This document shows, one piece after another, positions 16,942-27,587 of a stretch of 37,926 nt of DNA (the stretch's first letter is position 1; each line of letters starts with the position of its first letter). Where the stretch lies: the NCBI GenBank assembly GCA_003249795.1, contig QKHZ01000168.1, forward strand, positions 1-37,926, read 5' to 3'. A program made the position numbers and the translations under genes. The stretch is from a bacterium. GTDB taxonomy: Bacteria > Planctomycetota > SZUA-567. The notes beneath the pieces are model-generated. The model had not been told where the DNA came from and ran no database searches. It saw only the letters and a list, made by a program, of their open reading frames with translations.

Positions 16942-16957
16942 ATAGCCAGCTGGCTAT
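16942..16957. repeat. Perfect 16-bp palindrome ATAGCCAG/CTGGCTAT
   Basis: A gapless self-complementary 16-mer lies about 200 bp upstream of the pilin-operon promoter and about 165 bp downstream of the porin stop, in non-coding DNA. It may be a protein-binding site; no nearby promoter was assigned to it. Confidence 0.5.
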
Positions 16958-17060
16958 TATTCGAAATCTAGTGTGCATACTGCGCACATAGTGCGGAGCG
17001 TTCACGGCTAAATTGTTTGTTGTTTGGATGCAAGAGAGATGTTGAAGCATGATGTCGTAA

Positions 17061-17093
17061 AAAAAAAGGCGAACCCGGATGGGCTCGCCTTTT
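17061..17093 (-). terminator. Intrinsic terminator of the porin gene
   Basis: The stem GGCGA-a-CCC / GGG-c-TCGCC (17068-17076 with 17081-17089) closes a 4-base loop and is extended by A/T pairs. On the minus strand it ends in a run of about nine T. It lies about 30 bases after the porin stop codon. Confidence 0.9.
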
Positions 17094-17122
17094 GTGGTTG
17101 TGTGAACCGGCTTTTCTGTGGA

Positions 17123-18502
17123 TCAGAACTGCCAGCCGACGCGGACGCCGAACATCTGGGCGGTGCGGTCGATGTCGGTGCTGTGGGTGACGCCGGTTGT
17201 GCCGTCGAGGCTGCGGCCTTCACCCAGTTCGCCGTTGAACCAGACCAGTGCGTATTCGGCCATCACGTACATGCCGTTGTCGAAGGTGTACTTGCCGTTT
17301 AAGACTGCCTGGTAGTAATCCTGATCGTCCCAGCCGAGGATTTGTGTCGAGCTGACGCCGTTGGTGACTGCTGAGCGTGCCTGCAGGATTTCGTCGATGT
17401 GCGCCCATTCGAACATGCCGCCGAAGTCGATGGCTTCGGTGACGTGCCAGCAGGTGCCAAGGCTCCATGTGCTGGTGGTGGCGTCGTTCTGGAAGTCCGC
17501 GTTATAGCCGCGCTGGTATTCGGCCCAGACTGTCAGCGGGAAGGTCGGTAGGGTGTATTCTGCTGCCAGGTCAAAGCCGTATGAGTTTTCTGTGGCGATG
17601 CTGTCGACGTCGTTGCCAAGAACACTGCTGTACATCAGGGTGTTGTCGCCCTTGCGTTCGCTGTGCTGGTTGATGACACCGGCGATCAGGCGGAGGCCTT
17701 CCATTGGTGTAACTTCGAGCTGCAGTGCGCCGGACTGGACACCGTAGTCGCTCGGACGGTTTTCATACATGGTCTTGTCTGACTGGAAGAGCGTCGCCGA
17801 GACCTTTGCCCAGTCGCGATAGTTATAAATTCCCTGCACTTGCATCAGGCGTTCAAGGTGTTCTGCGCCGGGAAGTGAGTTTGCCGTGCCGACGGAGGCG
17901 TAGTCCTGATCGCGTTCGCTGGTGCTGAGGGCGGAGCCGCCGTTTTCACTGCCGACGAACCATTCGGCGAGGCCGCGCTGGAAGCTGTCGGTCATGCCGA
18001 AGTCGCGGTGCAGGCCGTAGTCGACTGTCTTTTTACCGACGACGAGGTCGAAGTCCGAGCCGCGGATGTGTTTCCACATGAAATAGCATTCGTCCAGCAG
18101 TTCTTCACCGGCATTTGTATCATAGTCGAGGTCAAGGCGGATCTTGAGCATGACGTCAGGGCTGGCGTTGATCAGGAAATCAAGATTCGCTTCTCCTGTG
18201 CCCCAGCGTGCGCTGCGGAGTTTGTCGTTGTCGACGGCTGATTTGCCCAGTTCTTCGCGTTCGACGCTCATGTAGTCGATTGCAACTTCACCACCGATGC
18301 GGATCGACCCGCGGCGACGCATTGATGTCATCGCTTCAGAGTCACCACTGGTGGCGGGTGCAAGCTGTGCGGCTTCAAGGGCGGCAACTTTTGCTTTCAG
18401 GTCATTCAGTTCATTGACCAGCCCGGATACGTCTTCCCCCCAGACAGACGTACCGAGCAGAACAGTAGCCGCGAGTCCGGCCACAATCCTGCGGATATTC
18501 AT
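17123..18502 (-). CDS. Outer-membrane porin-like beta-barrel protein
   Basis: This 459-aa protein has a signal peptide (1-22, ending near SVWG-E), a short predicted coiled coil (about 26-46, LVNELNDLKAKVAALEAAQ) as in trimeric porins, and then alternating hydrophobic/polar strands rich in Tyr, Trp, Asp and Gly. It ends in ...GVRVGWQF: the C-terminal Phe is the classic signal for BAM-mediated outer-membrane insertion. A strand-like block (RIGGEVAIDYMSVE) starts the barrel near 70. The length fits a 16- to 18-strand general porin. A GAGGAGAG ribosome-binding site precedes the ATG. It is monocistronic, with its own terminator and a leader hairpin 20 bases before the start. It confirms a Gram-negative envelope. 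Substrate specificity cannot be read; proximity to the glycan operon is suggestive only. Confidence 0.85.
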   Translation of the reverse strand: MNIRRIVAGLAATVLLGTSVWGEDVSGLVNELNDLKAKVAALEAAQLAPATSGDSEAMTSMRRRGSIRIGGEVAIDYMSVEREELGKSAVDNDKLRSARWGTGEANLDFLINASPDVMLKIRLDLDYDTNAGEELLDECYFMWKHIRGSDFDLVVGKKTVDYGLHRDFGMTDSFQRGLAEWFVGSENGGSALSTSERDQDYASVGTANSLPGAEHLERLMQVQGIYNYRDWAKVSATLFQSDKTMYENRPSDYGVQSGALQLEVTPMEGLRLIAGVINQHSERKGDNTLMYSSVLGNDVDSIATENSYGFDLAAEYTLPTFPLTVWAEYQRGYNADFQNDATTSTWSLGTCWHVTEAIDFGGMFEWAHIDEILQARSAVTNGVSSTQILGWDDQDYYQAVLNGKYTFDNGMYVMAEYALVWFNGELGEGRSLDGTTGVTHSTDIDRTAQMFGVRVGWQF

Positions 18503-21322
<2,820 letters not shown>

Positions 21323-21341
21323 CGACTGGGGCAATTTGCCG

Positions 21342-21812
21342 ATGAAAACCTATTTGAAGCATCTGTTGCTTTTCTGCGTTGTAATCAGTGTGTTGATTTT
21401 TTCTGTTTGGGTTTATTTTATCTTATTCAGTCAATCTGCGTGGCGCGTGCAGTGGGAGCATGGCGTGCGTCTTCCTGCATCTGCGTCTCGTATTGAATGT
21501 CGCGGGGATGCGTGGCGGCTTTTTCTTGATCGGAGTGCTCTCTCGCGGTTCGAGATTGATTCGGATGAGAAAGATGCGTTTGTGCAGCAGCTTTTATCCC
21601 GTCGGCAAATCGACCGAGAGGGTTACAGCGCAAATGGCCTATTGGTTCCCGGAAATGACGGAATTCAATACCATTACAGGCGCTGGGTTGAGCCGTCGCC
21701 GTTGCTGCAACGCGGCATGTGCGAGTCCGATACCGGCGATTGGCTATACTGGGAAGTTCGACTTGGACTCAGCAAAAAGATTGTTATCATATTGTATACC
21801 GATTGGAATTGA
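21342..21812 (+). CDS. Small membrane-anchored protein of unknown function
   Basis: This 156-aa protein is not recognised. It has one N-terminal hydrophobic helix (about residues 7-30, YLKHLLLFCVVISVLIFSVW) and a soluble C-terminal part rich in Arg, Trp and acidic residues, so it is probably an inner-membrane anchored protein with its C-terminal part in the periplasm. The ATG at 21342 is used; a TTG 6 bases earlier is in frame but less likely. Only a weak G-rich ribosome-binding site is visible. It follows ligA by 19 bp and precedes another small membrane-anchored gene by 35 bp, so the three may share a transcript. Confidence 0.55.
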   Translation: MKTYLKHLLLFCVVISVLIFSVWVYFILFSQSAWRVQWEHGVRLPASASRIECRGDAWRLFLDRSALSRFEIDSDEKDAFVQQLLSRRQIDREGYSANGLLVPGNDGIQYHYRRWVEPSPLLQRGMCESDTGDWLYWEVRLGLSKKIVIILYTDWN

Positions 21813-21847
21813 ACCGTAGGCATAATTTTGACACAGGAGGGAAGACG

Positions 21848-22210
21848 ATGGCTCAGATTATCGCACGCTCGGTTGTCAGGACGGTTGTTACTTCGGTGCT
21901 GCTGGTTGCGATTGTTGGCGGATTTTTCTGGCTCTCATGCGGTGACGGGCAGGCAAATCGCTGGGTTTTCCTCTGGCAGCGGCATGTCTATACGCTTGTT
22001 GATCCCTATAACATCCCGCCGGATTTTATCGGAACGTGGAGGGCGTGGCATACAAACGGCGTCCTGATGACTGAAGTTGCGGTTGTCGACGGCAAAATCC
22101 ACGGGGAGCAGAAGTTCTGGAACCGGCAGGGAGAGTTATGCGGCCACTACTGGAATGAAAGCGCAGCGTCTGTGCCGATTCCGTATCAAAAATATCTGCA
22201 GCAGAAGTAG
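21848..22210 (+). CDS. Membrane-anchored protein with MORN/YwqK-like repeat
   Basis: This 120-aa protein has an N-terminal hydrophobic helix (about 8-30) ending in SCGDG, and a C-terminal segment GTWRAWHTNGVLMTEVAVV then DGKIHGEQKFWNRQGELCGH (62-100). This matches the 'G.w..wh.nG.l..e....nGk.hG....w...G.l' pattern of MORN_2 repeats as in YwqK-type proteins. Such repeats form beta-hairpins that bind proteins or lipids; no enzyme activity is implied. AGGAGGG lies about 6 bases before the ATG, which decides this start over in-frame codons further upstream. Function unknown. Confidence 0.7.
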   Translation: MAQIIARSVVRTVVTSVLLVAIVGGFFWLSCGDGQANRWVFLWQRHVYTLVDPYNIPPDFIGTWRAWHTNGVLMTEVAVVDGKIHGEQKFWNRQGELCGHYWNESAASVPIPYQKYLQQK

Positions 22211-22306
22211 TCTTTTTCTCTTTCTCGCCGGATAAACCAATCTCGATCATCATGACTGTTATGTCATTTACTGAATGGATCGAGAGACTTATTTGATCTT
22301 GCACTT

Positions 22307-22344
22307 GCCGTTCGGATTTCATTCCGAACGGCCGTTGTTTGTTT
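22307..22344 (+). terminator. Stem-loop between convergent genes, possible terminator
   Basis: GCCGTTCGGA (22307-22316) and TCCGAACGGC (22323-22332) form a perfect 10-bp stem with a 6-base loop. On the plus strand it is followed by a T/G-rich tract (CGTTGTTTGTTT) but no pure T run. It sits between the stops of the convergent genes ending at 22210 and 22353. Confidence 0.5.
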
Positions 22345-22352
22345 GGGGTGTC

Positions 22353-23354
22353 CTAAGGGATTTGTGTCGGGGTAACTTTCGGCCAGTTGGTTGGTATGCT
22401 GGAATGCTGTATTTTTGTGTCCGCTCTGTGGGTATCAAGGATAAATGGTATAGGTTTGTTCCAGCTTTGTTTGGCGATGAATGTTTTCATGGAGATTTCC
22501 ATCGTCGGGTGGTTGTATTTCTGGTAAAGGTCATTTTCGATGTGAACTGTGATGATCCCTGATTTGAGTGGAAGGATGGTTGAAAACCCCGTAGGATAAG
22601 TGGGTAAAAAGCCGTCCATATGAACGTGTCGATTTTGGGTGCTTAAGTTGAAGCATTCGAAACCTCTGGATATCTGAATGGGTTCCTGTTGTGGGTTAAA
22701 CCATAGAAACGTGATTGGGATGTATTCCGAGTCATCTGGCCACGCCGCGACTCTCCAATCCATAGCGATGGGAGGTTCAGGTGGAAGGGCTTCATTTTCT
22801 TTTTTGGGATGACCTGTGTTTTTTCTAGATTGTTCGTCTACCGTTGGAATTTCGCTTTGGAAGGCGATGGCGTCTTTCCATGTAGATGATAATGTTACAG
22901 GCACGGGATCTTGTCCCCATTTCGTTGTCATGTAAAGCGTTGTATTGATCTTTTGGATAGGCATTGCAAGTGGTTGAGTGGTGTCGTCCTGAAGCATGAA
23001 TGTGAGTTCTTTTATCTGTTTTGGTTTGATATACAAAAACGCAGCAAATGAGTCAATGTTTCCCATATCATGCTGACTACTGAAGATACAGTCCAATTCG
23101 GATGGTTTAGTAAACTTTTTTTCCTTTAGTTTTGTTGAAACAAGAATTGTTTTATCCGAACAATTGCGGATGAGCACAGATTCCTGACGAGTGTTATTTA
23201 TTTCATTCCATACAATGATTTTCCAGTCAAATTCTATGCTTTGTGCTTGCTGTGTTATCGAACCGGGTTCGGAAGGCAATTGTTCTGATTCAGCAGAATA
23301 GCACACCCGGAATAGAAGCAAAACTGTCGTCAGTAGGCAGACCGTTGTTTTCAT
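22353..23354 (-). CDS. Secreted protein with two tandem homologous domains, function unknown
   Basis: This 333-aa protein has a signal peptide (1-20, ending CYS-AES). Two related segments follow: one at about 39-158 opening with IEFDWKIIVW and ending TKWGQDPVPVTL, and one at about 195-310 opening with IAMDWRVAAW and ending KQSWNKPIPFIL. Both look all-beta and are joined by a Lys/Glu/Pro-rich linker. The ATG at 23354 gives a clean signal peptide with AAAGAGAT upstream; an ATG 36 bp earlier lacks a site. Its base composition looks clearly more A/T-rich than its neighbours (by eye), which hints at acquisition from elsewhere. I do not recognise the family; a DUF1573-like Ig fold is possible but not supported by a motif. 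Confidence 0.65.
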   Translation of the reverse strand: MKTTVCLLTTVLLLFRVCYSAESEQLPSEPGSITQQAQSIEFDWKIIVWNEINNTRQESVLIRNCSDKTILVSTKLKEKKFTKPSELDCIFSSQHDMGNIDSFAAFLYIKPKQIKELTFMLQDDTTQPLAMPIQKINTTLYMTTKWGQDPVPVTLSSTWKDAIAFQSEIPTVDEQSRKNTGHPKKENEALPPEPPIAMDWRVAAWPDDSEYIPITFLWFNPQQEPIQISRGFECFNLSTQNRHVHMDGFLPTYPTGFSTILPLKSGIITVHIENDLYQKYNHPTMEISMKTFIAKQSWNKPIPFILDTHRADTKIQHSSIPTNWPKVTPTQIP

Positions 23355-23454
23355 GAGGAGATCTCTTTGATGGATTATCTGTTTTGCCATATGGATAAAC
23401 GAAAAAAATTGCTGTGGGTTCAGTTTTTTGTAGTCATCTGCCTGATTCGTCCGA

Positions 23455-23482
23455 ATTATTGATAAGTGAAAGCAAAATGCAA
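23455..23482 (-). promoter_or_regulatory. Possible promoter of the tandem-domain secreted protein
   Basis: On the minus strand TTGCAT (23482-23477) is followed after 16 bases by AATAAT (23460-23455). The match is moderate (4/6 and 5/6) in an A/T-rich region, so chance occurrence is possible. Confidence 0.35.
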
Positions 23483-23537
23483 ATGTAATGTAGAGTAGAG
23501 TAATACAAAAAGAGTAATCATTTGCGGTTTACGGTTC

Positions 23538-23566
23538 TTGACAAGTTTGGCTTTGTCGGTGACAAT
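23538..23566 (+). promoter_or_regulatory. Sigma70-like promoter of the TPR gene
   Basis: TTGACA (23538-23543, perfect) is followed after 17 bases by GACAAT (23561-23566, 4/6). The expected transcript start near 23573 is about 50 bases before the chosen ATG at 23625. This makes the in-frame TTG at 23538 a promoter element rather than a start codon. Confidence 0.6.
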
Positions 23567-23624
23567 AGGCTTATCAATCAATGCCGGAAATGGTCTTCGG
23601 CATGCGGTAAATGAATGGGCGATA

Positions 23625-24347
23625 ATGTCAACCTGTGACGGGATCTTTGATAAAGCACTCAAACTCCTTGATGATGAACAGTTTCCTGAGGCGATTCAGG
23701 CCTTTACCGACTTTATTGCCCTGTGCCCGGAGTCTGAAGGCGCTTACGGCAACCGCGGCATCGCCCGCATGCATACCGGTGATGATGTCGGCGCGCTTTC
23801 TGACTTCCGCATGGTGGTGGAATTAAATCCTGACGATGCACAAGGTTATGCCATGGCTGCCGAGGCCTTGCGCAACCTTGGAAAGTATGAAGAGGCTCTC
23901 ACGCTGATCTCCGAGTCGCTGGAGATCGAGGATGACGAGCCGAATGCGCACCTGCTGCGGGGATGGCTCTTTTTCCGTGGTGAGCAGTACGAATACGCGG
24001 CTGAAGATATTCAGATTTATGTCGATGAAGCGGATGAACCGTCGGAGGCTGTCGATATGCTCCGCGTCTGCCGTGTTCTGTCCGGGCTTGATACGGAGGA
24101 GGGTGTCGATCCGACCGATGCTGAAGACCGTCAGCTGTTTCTGGATGACATGAGCTTTTCCTTCGATTTTACGTATAATGATGAGTATGAGGCAAGCGGC
24201 CTGTTCTGCGGGTATGCGCATTGCCTGCGAAATATGCCCCGTCGGGCGGAAGGGTCGGCATGCTGCTGTGTGATCGCAGGATTTGAATGCCCGGGCGGTG
24301 AGGAGCAGATTTGCCGTTGCAGGCTGTCGCCTCCAAAAGATTTTTGA
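23625..24347 (+). CDS. TPR protein with Cys-rich C-terminus
   Basis: This 240-aa protein has about three to four tetratricopeptide repeats (residues 6-135), for example FDKALKLLDDEQFPEAIQAF, the unit with AYGNRGIARMHTGD, and YAMAAEALRNLGKYEEAL. These form a helical protein-binding scaffold. An acidic segment (about 155-190) follows, and the last 50 residues hold eight cysteines (C195, C200, C213-215, C222, C230, C232), which may bind metal. No signal peptide is present with this start, so it should be cytoplasmic. The ribosome-binding site is weak. It precedes the acidic double zinc-ribbon gene in the same direction by about 160 bp. The partner is unknown. Confidence 0.7.
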   Translation: MSTCDGIFDKALKLLDDEQFPEAIQAFTDFIALCPESEGAYGNRGIARMHTGDDVGALSDFRMVVELNPDDAQGYAMAAEALRNLGKYEEALTLISESLEIEDDEPNAHLLRGWLFFRGEQYEYAAEDIQIYVDEADEPSEAVDMLRVCRVLSGLDTEEGVDPTDAEDRQLFLDDMSFSFDFTYNDEYEASGLFCGYAHCLRNMPRRAEGSACCCVIAGFECPGGEEQICRCRLSPPKDF

Positions 24348-24366
24348 CCCAGCCGCGTGTGATCTG

Positions 24367-24375
24367 TGGTATGAT
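24367..24375 (+). promoter_or_regulatory. Possible extended -10 promoter before the zinc-ribbon gene
   Basis: TGG-TATGAT is an extended -10 element (TGn plus a 5/6 hexamer). A TTGACC box is present but 20 bases upstream, longer than usual. The gap to the start codon at 24510 would give a leader of about 128 bases. Confidence 0.35.
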
Positions 24376-24509
24376 GCGGATAAACGTGGGCAGGAAGCGT
24401 GTTCTGACAGATAAAAAGAAACAGCGGTTTCGTGTTTCACCTGCAGGCCAACGGGCTTTGGCTGCGGTTTGTTCGTTTTCCGATGATTTGATTAGTTGGG
24501 GGTGTGTGC

Positions 24510-27218
24510 ATGATTGTCGCCTGTCCGCAATGTGATGCGCGGTATGAATTCGACGAATCGATGCAGGGAAAAAAGTTCCGCTGCCGCGAGTGCCAGGCTG
24601 TGGTTACGATTTGCGTCCCGCAACCGGAGCAGCCCGAACCGCCTACGCCATCAAAACCGCTTGTTCCCGGCCTGAATAAACATCGTGCTGACCGACGCTC
24701 GCGCTTGAGCCAGTTGCGCGCGTCGTTACAGGAAACGGCGGCTGATTCAGTAACCGAAGAGGCTGCCGTTAGCGCATTCCCGTCTATTGTGCAAGAAAAA
24801 GAAGCTCCAGCAAATCCGGTGCAAGAGGTGGAGTCTGCAACGCAACCGGAGCAGGATATTGATGAAGCTGACGGGGAAACGCCAAGTGTCACATCCGAAG
24901 AACCTGCCGGAACGCCCAAACCGAATCCCGCAAAATCTCGGAATAAAGATACAGAAGCGCGCATGCGGGAACTACGCTATCGCCGGTTAACAGGTAGCGG
25001 CTTTACGCGCGAGCGCCATGAATCGGATCATTCTCAGGAACAGGATCAAGTGGCTGAGGCTGAAATTGCGCCTGAAGTCGAGGTGGCGGCTCCTTTCGCT
25101 GAGCCGGTTTCTGCAAAGCGCTCGGTGCAAGAACAGGTGTGCAAAGAACAAGAGCTGGTTGTTCCGTCAGAACAAATACCGGCGATTGAAGATGAACCAG
25201 AATCGTTTTTTGATACTTCGGCAGCAATCGAGATTGACGAAGAGATCGAAGCCGATGACGGCGGTTATGAAGATGGCGATGAGACGGTCTTCATGGAGCC
25301 TGATCCGCAGATGAAGCCGGTGGTCAGTAAGGTGCCCTCTTTGTCGGAAACCCGGAAAGAACCGGAACCGAATGAGGATGATGATATCCTTGACGATGAT
25401 GAACTGGTCGATCTGGATCTGCAGGATGACGATGTCGGGGTTACTGTCCATATGGGTAGTTTCGGTTCTGAGATCGCGTCAGATTCCGATGTGATTGACT
25501 TTGATGAGGTCGATGAAATCGTCCTTGAAATTCCGGACGAATCGATGTTTCCTCAGCGACCGAAGGATGAAGCTGTCAGCACCGCATCGTCATCGGGTAC
25601 ATCATACGTCGGCTCGGCGATCGACCTTGATGTCGATGATGATATCACGATTAATCTTCCACGCCCGACAATTGGCAAGCCTGATGCGAGGGGGCTGCCC
25701 CGTCCAGATAAGTCGTCACTTGATCCTGACTCCGAGTTGATCACTTTCGACGATCTGGAAGAGGCCACGGAGGAGAATGAACCGGTAGCTCTGACGAAGG
25801 ACTCGATATATGACGATCTGGATCTGAGTGATGTCGACGGGCCTGATCTTCTGGCTGATGACGGTACAGAAGTGTCTACTTCTGTCGATGCCGGCGAGGA
25901 TGAGCTTGAGGAGGAGGGCGAAGATGTCGTCAGCCGCCGCATCCTGATCGACAGCGGCCGTTGCGATATGGTTGATCTGGATGTCGATGACGACTCGATG
26001 TCGGAGCCTGATCTGGCTGAGACGGAAGAAGATACGGAACCTGTTCCGGTTGACCTACCAGGTGAGGATAGCGATTGCATTTCAGAGGATGCCGAACCCG
26101 TTGAGGAAAAGAGTGCCGCCAATCTGCAACAGTCCGATCCTGAGCTGGTCTACGACATTGAACCGGAAGCGAGTGTTGAAGAACCCGATATTCAGGCGTC
26201 AGCGCCAGCGCAGCAACCTGAGCCTCTCTTCACTGAGCAGCCGGTCCCGGCTAAGGAACCAGATATCGCTGTCGCGGTAGCGAATACGGATCAGGATGTC
26301 ACTGAACTGCATGAAGCAGAGCCGCTGGCTGTTTCTGCGGCTGTGTCACTTGCAGAAAGCGCGATGACCAGCGAGGAGGGAACAGAAAGCGACCTCCTGT
26401 TTATCGAGTCCTGCTATGAGCCTCTGGATGTGATGCCGGCAATTCCGGTCATTGATGATCCTTCCTCCTCAGGCAGGACTGTATATCTGGGGGCAGAGTT
26501 GCGGACATATTGTCCGGCATGTTATGCGCGGTATCGTTTACCTGGGGAATTCCGCCAGAAAAAACGCCTCAAGTGTGCCGTATGCCAGCATGAACTCGTT
26601 CGTCTCGGGCCGCTTGACGAATATCCGGAAAAACCGGAAGAGCCTCCGGCGCCGTCACCGGCAGCCGCTTCAAGTGCGCCGGTAAACGCTGCAATAGGCA
26701 TGAGTCAATCGGATGAATCGTCTGAATTCGATGCGGCTGAATTTTCAGAAGAGGCAGCGATGATGGACGAATGGGATCAGGACGGCGGCTCCGGTATTGC
26801 GGAGTCTGATGACAATGGTGCGCTGGAATCTGCCGATGACGAGTTTAGCGGATCATATGCTGGTGATGATGATCTGGAGGATGCGCCGGCGCTGATCTTT
26901 GACGCTTCATTTGACGGTGACGGCGTTGACTCAGATGACATGACTTACGTTGATGCCAGTTCCGGTTCGATCGGCCATGATAGCGGATCTTTCGAGGAAA
27001 AATTGGGGCAGGCGGCGGCGGTTGCGTATGACTCTGTCCAGTCGGACGAGTCGTTGATCGACTTTGGTGATGATGCGGTGGAAGAGTCGACGTTTTTCTC
27101 CGCCGGTCAGGTCGTTGATCCGTCATTGGCAAACGCCAAAGAAATGTTTGAGCGGTTGCAACGCCGTCAGGACAAAAATGATTCCGATGACGGGCCGATG
27201 ATGGACTTTTCGTCCTGA
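24510..27218 (+). CDS. Large acidic, mostly disordered protein with two MJ0042-type zinc ribbons
   Basis: This 902-aa protein opens with a zinc ribbon of the MJ0042 type (C5-P-Q-C8 ... C25-R-E-C28, in a CPQCDARYEFDESMQGKKFRC context). A second ribbon of the same pattern lies at C668-P-A-C671 ... C689-A-V-C692. Between and after them, about 800 residues are dominated by Asp, Glu, Ser, Pro and Val, with short repeated motifs such as DLDVDDD (twice) and IDFDE/IDFGDD, and a strongly negative charge. No enzyme domain, signal peptide or membrane segment is seen. MJ0042 ribbons occur at the N-terminus of many delta-proteobacterial, planctomycete and lentisphaeral proteins of unknown role. GGGGGTG precedes the ATG; an in-frame GTG lies 6 bases earlier. 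The function is not recognised. Confidence 0.75.
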   Translation: MIVACPQCDARYEFDESMQGKKFRCRECQAVVTICVPQPEQPEPPTPSKPLVPGLNKHRADRRSRLSQLRASLQETAADSVTEEAAVSAFPSIVQEKEAPANPVQEVESATQPEQDIDEADGETPSVTSEEPAGTPKPNPAKSRNKDTEARMRELRYRRLTGSGFTRERHESDHSQEQDQVAEAEIAPEVEVAAPFAEPVSAKRSVQEQVCKEQELVVPSEQIPAIEDEPESFFDTSAAIEIDEEIEADDGGYEDGDETVFMEPDPQMKPVVSKVPSLSETRKEPEPNEDDDILDDDELVDLDLQDDDVGVTVHMGSFGSEIASDSDVIDFDEVDEIVLEIPDESMFPQRPKDEAVSTASSSGTSYVGSAIDLDVDDDITINLPRPTIGKPDARGLPRPDKSSLDPDSELITFDDLEEATEENEPVALTKDSIYDDLDLSDVDGPDLLADDGTEVSTSVDAGEDELEEEGEDVVSRRILIDSGRCDMVDLDVDDDSMSEPDLAETEEDTEPVPVDLPGEDSDCISEDAEPVEEKSAANLQQSDPELVYDIEPEASVEEPDIQASAPAQQPEPLFTEQPVPAKEPDIAVAVANTDQDVTELHEAEPLAVSAAVSLAESAMTSEEGTESDLLFIESCYEPLDVMPAIPVIDDPSSSGRTVYLGAELRTYCPACYARYRLPGEFRQKKRLKCAVCQHELVRLGPLDEYPEKPEEPPAPSPAAASSAPVNAAIGMSQSDESSEFDAAEFSEEAAMMDEWDQDGGSGIAESDDNGALESADDEFSGSYAGDDDLEDAPALIFDASFDGDGVDSDDMTYVDASSGSIGHDSGSFEEKLGQAAAVAYDSVQSDESLIDFGDDAVEESTFFSAGQVVDPSLANAKEMFERLQRRQDKNDSDDGPMMDFSS

Positions 27219-27297
27219 GCGGTGGCGTTAATTCTCTTTTCTTTTTTCGAATATTCTTTTCCTATCTGCTAGCAACTTTATCAAATACGGTTCGCAT

Positions 27298-27329
27298 GTC
27301 CCTTGTGTCTCATCGAGAACACAAGGGAC
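27298..27329. repeat. Perfect 11-bp inverted repeat (stem-loop)
   Basis: GTCCCTTGTGT (27298-27308) and ACACAAGGGAC (27319-27329) pair perfectly around a 10-base loop. It is 80 bases after the stop of the zinc-ribbon gene. No T run follows on either strand, so it is either a factor-aided terminator/3'-end protector or a protein-binding site. Confidence 0.6.
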
Positions 27330-27531
27330 TGTCTCATTATTGGTGCGCAATGCTTGTGTACCATTTTTGCGATATTGATACATCCTGATTGCCCTCCTTT
27401 TTAAGTTGGGTTTCTTTTTTGGATTGTCGGGGTATTTTTCAGTCTTGTAACTTACTTTTTCGTAAATGGTTGTGCGTTTTGTCTTCTCTTTGTTTTTGTA
27501 AGAAGTAAATATTTGCCGATGTTTTTTGAAT

Positions 27532-27547
27532 TGGCATGGAAGCTGCA
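27532..27547 (+). promoter_or_regulatory. Sigma54-type (-24/-12) promoter candidate
   Basis: TGGCATGGAAGCTGCA has the invariant GG (27533-27534) and GC (27545-27546) exactly 10 bases apart and close agreement with the consensus TGGCAC-N5-TTGCA. The expected start of transcription near 27558 is 30 bases before the ATG of the next gene and allows its ribosome-binding site. No activator binding site was identified. Confidence 0.5.
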
Positions 27548-27587
27548 AATAACGCTATGAAAGGTGAGATTGAACAGGAGACATTGG

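Larger units (their letters stand above)
16664..17122. other. 459-bp intergenic region between pilin operon and porin gene
   Basis: The left end holds the pilin-operon promoter with its 18-bp palindrome, the middle a second perfect 16-bp palindrome (16942-16957), and the right end the porin terminator. The stretch 16760-16940 is A/T-rich without a recognisable gene. No open frame here looks coding. Confidence 0.7.
27219..27587. other. 369-bp intergenic region with a long inverted repeat and a sigma54-like element
   Basis: After a T-rich stretch the region holds an 11-bp perfect inverted repeat (27298-27329), an A/T-rich middle, and a sigma54-type promoter element next to the following gene. 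An open frame on the minus strand (27228-27548) starts with TTG, lacks a ribosome-binding site and crosses these elements; it is not accepted as a gene. Confidence 0.6.

Noticed and set aside
23538..23540. In-frame TTG as start of the TPR protein
   Set aside because: The bases are the -35 box (TTGACA) of a good promoter; the TPR region starts after the ATG at 23625.
27228..27548. 106-codon open frame on the minus strand
   Set aside because: TTG start without a ribosome-binding site, Lys-rich because the region is A/T-rich, and it crosses the long stem-loop and the sigma54-like element.
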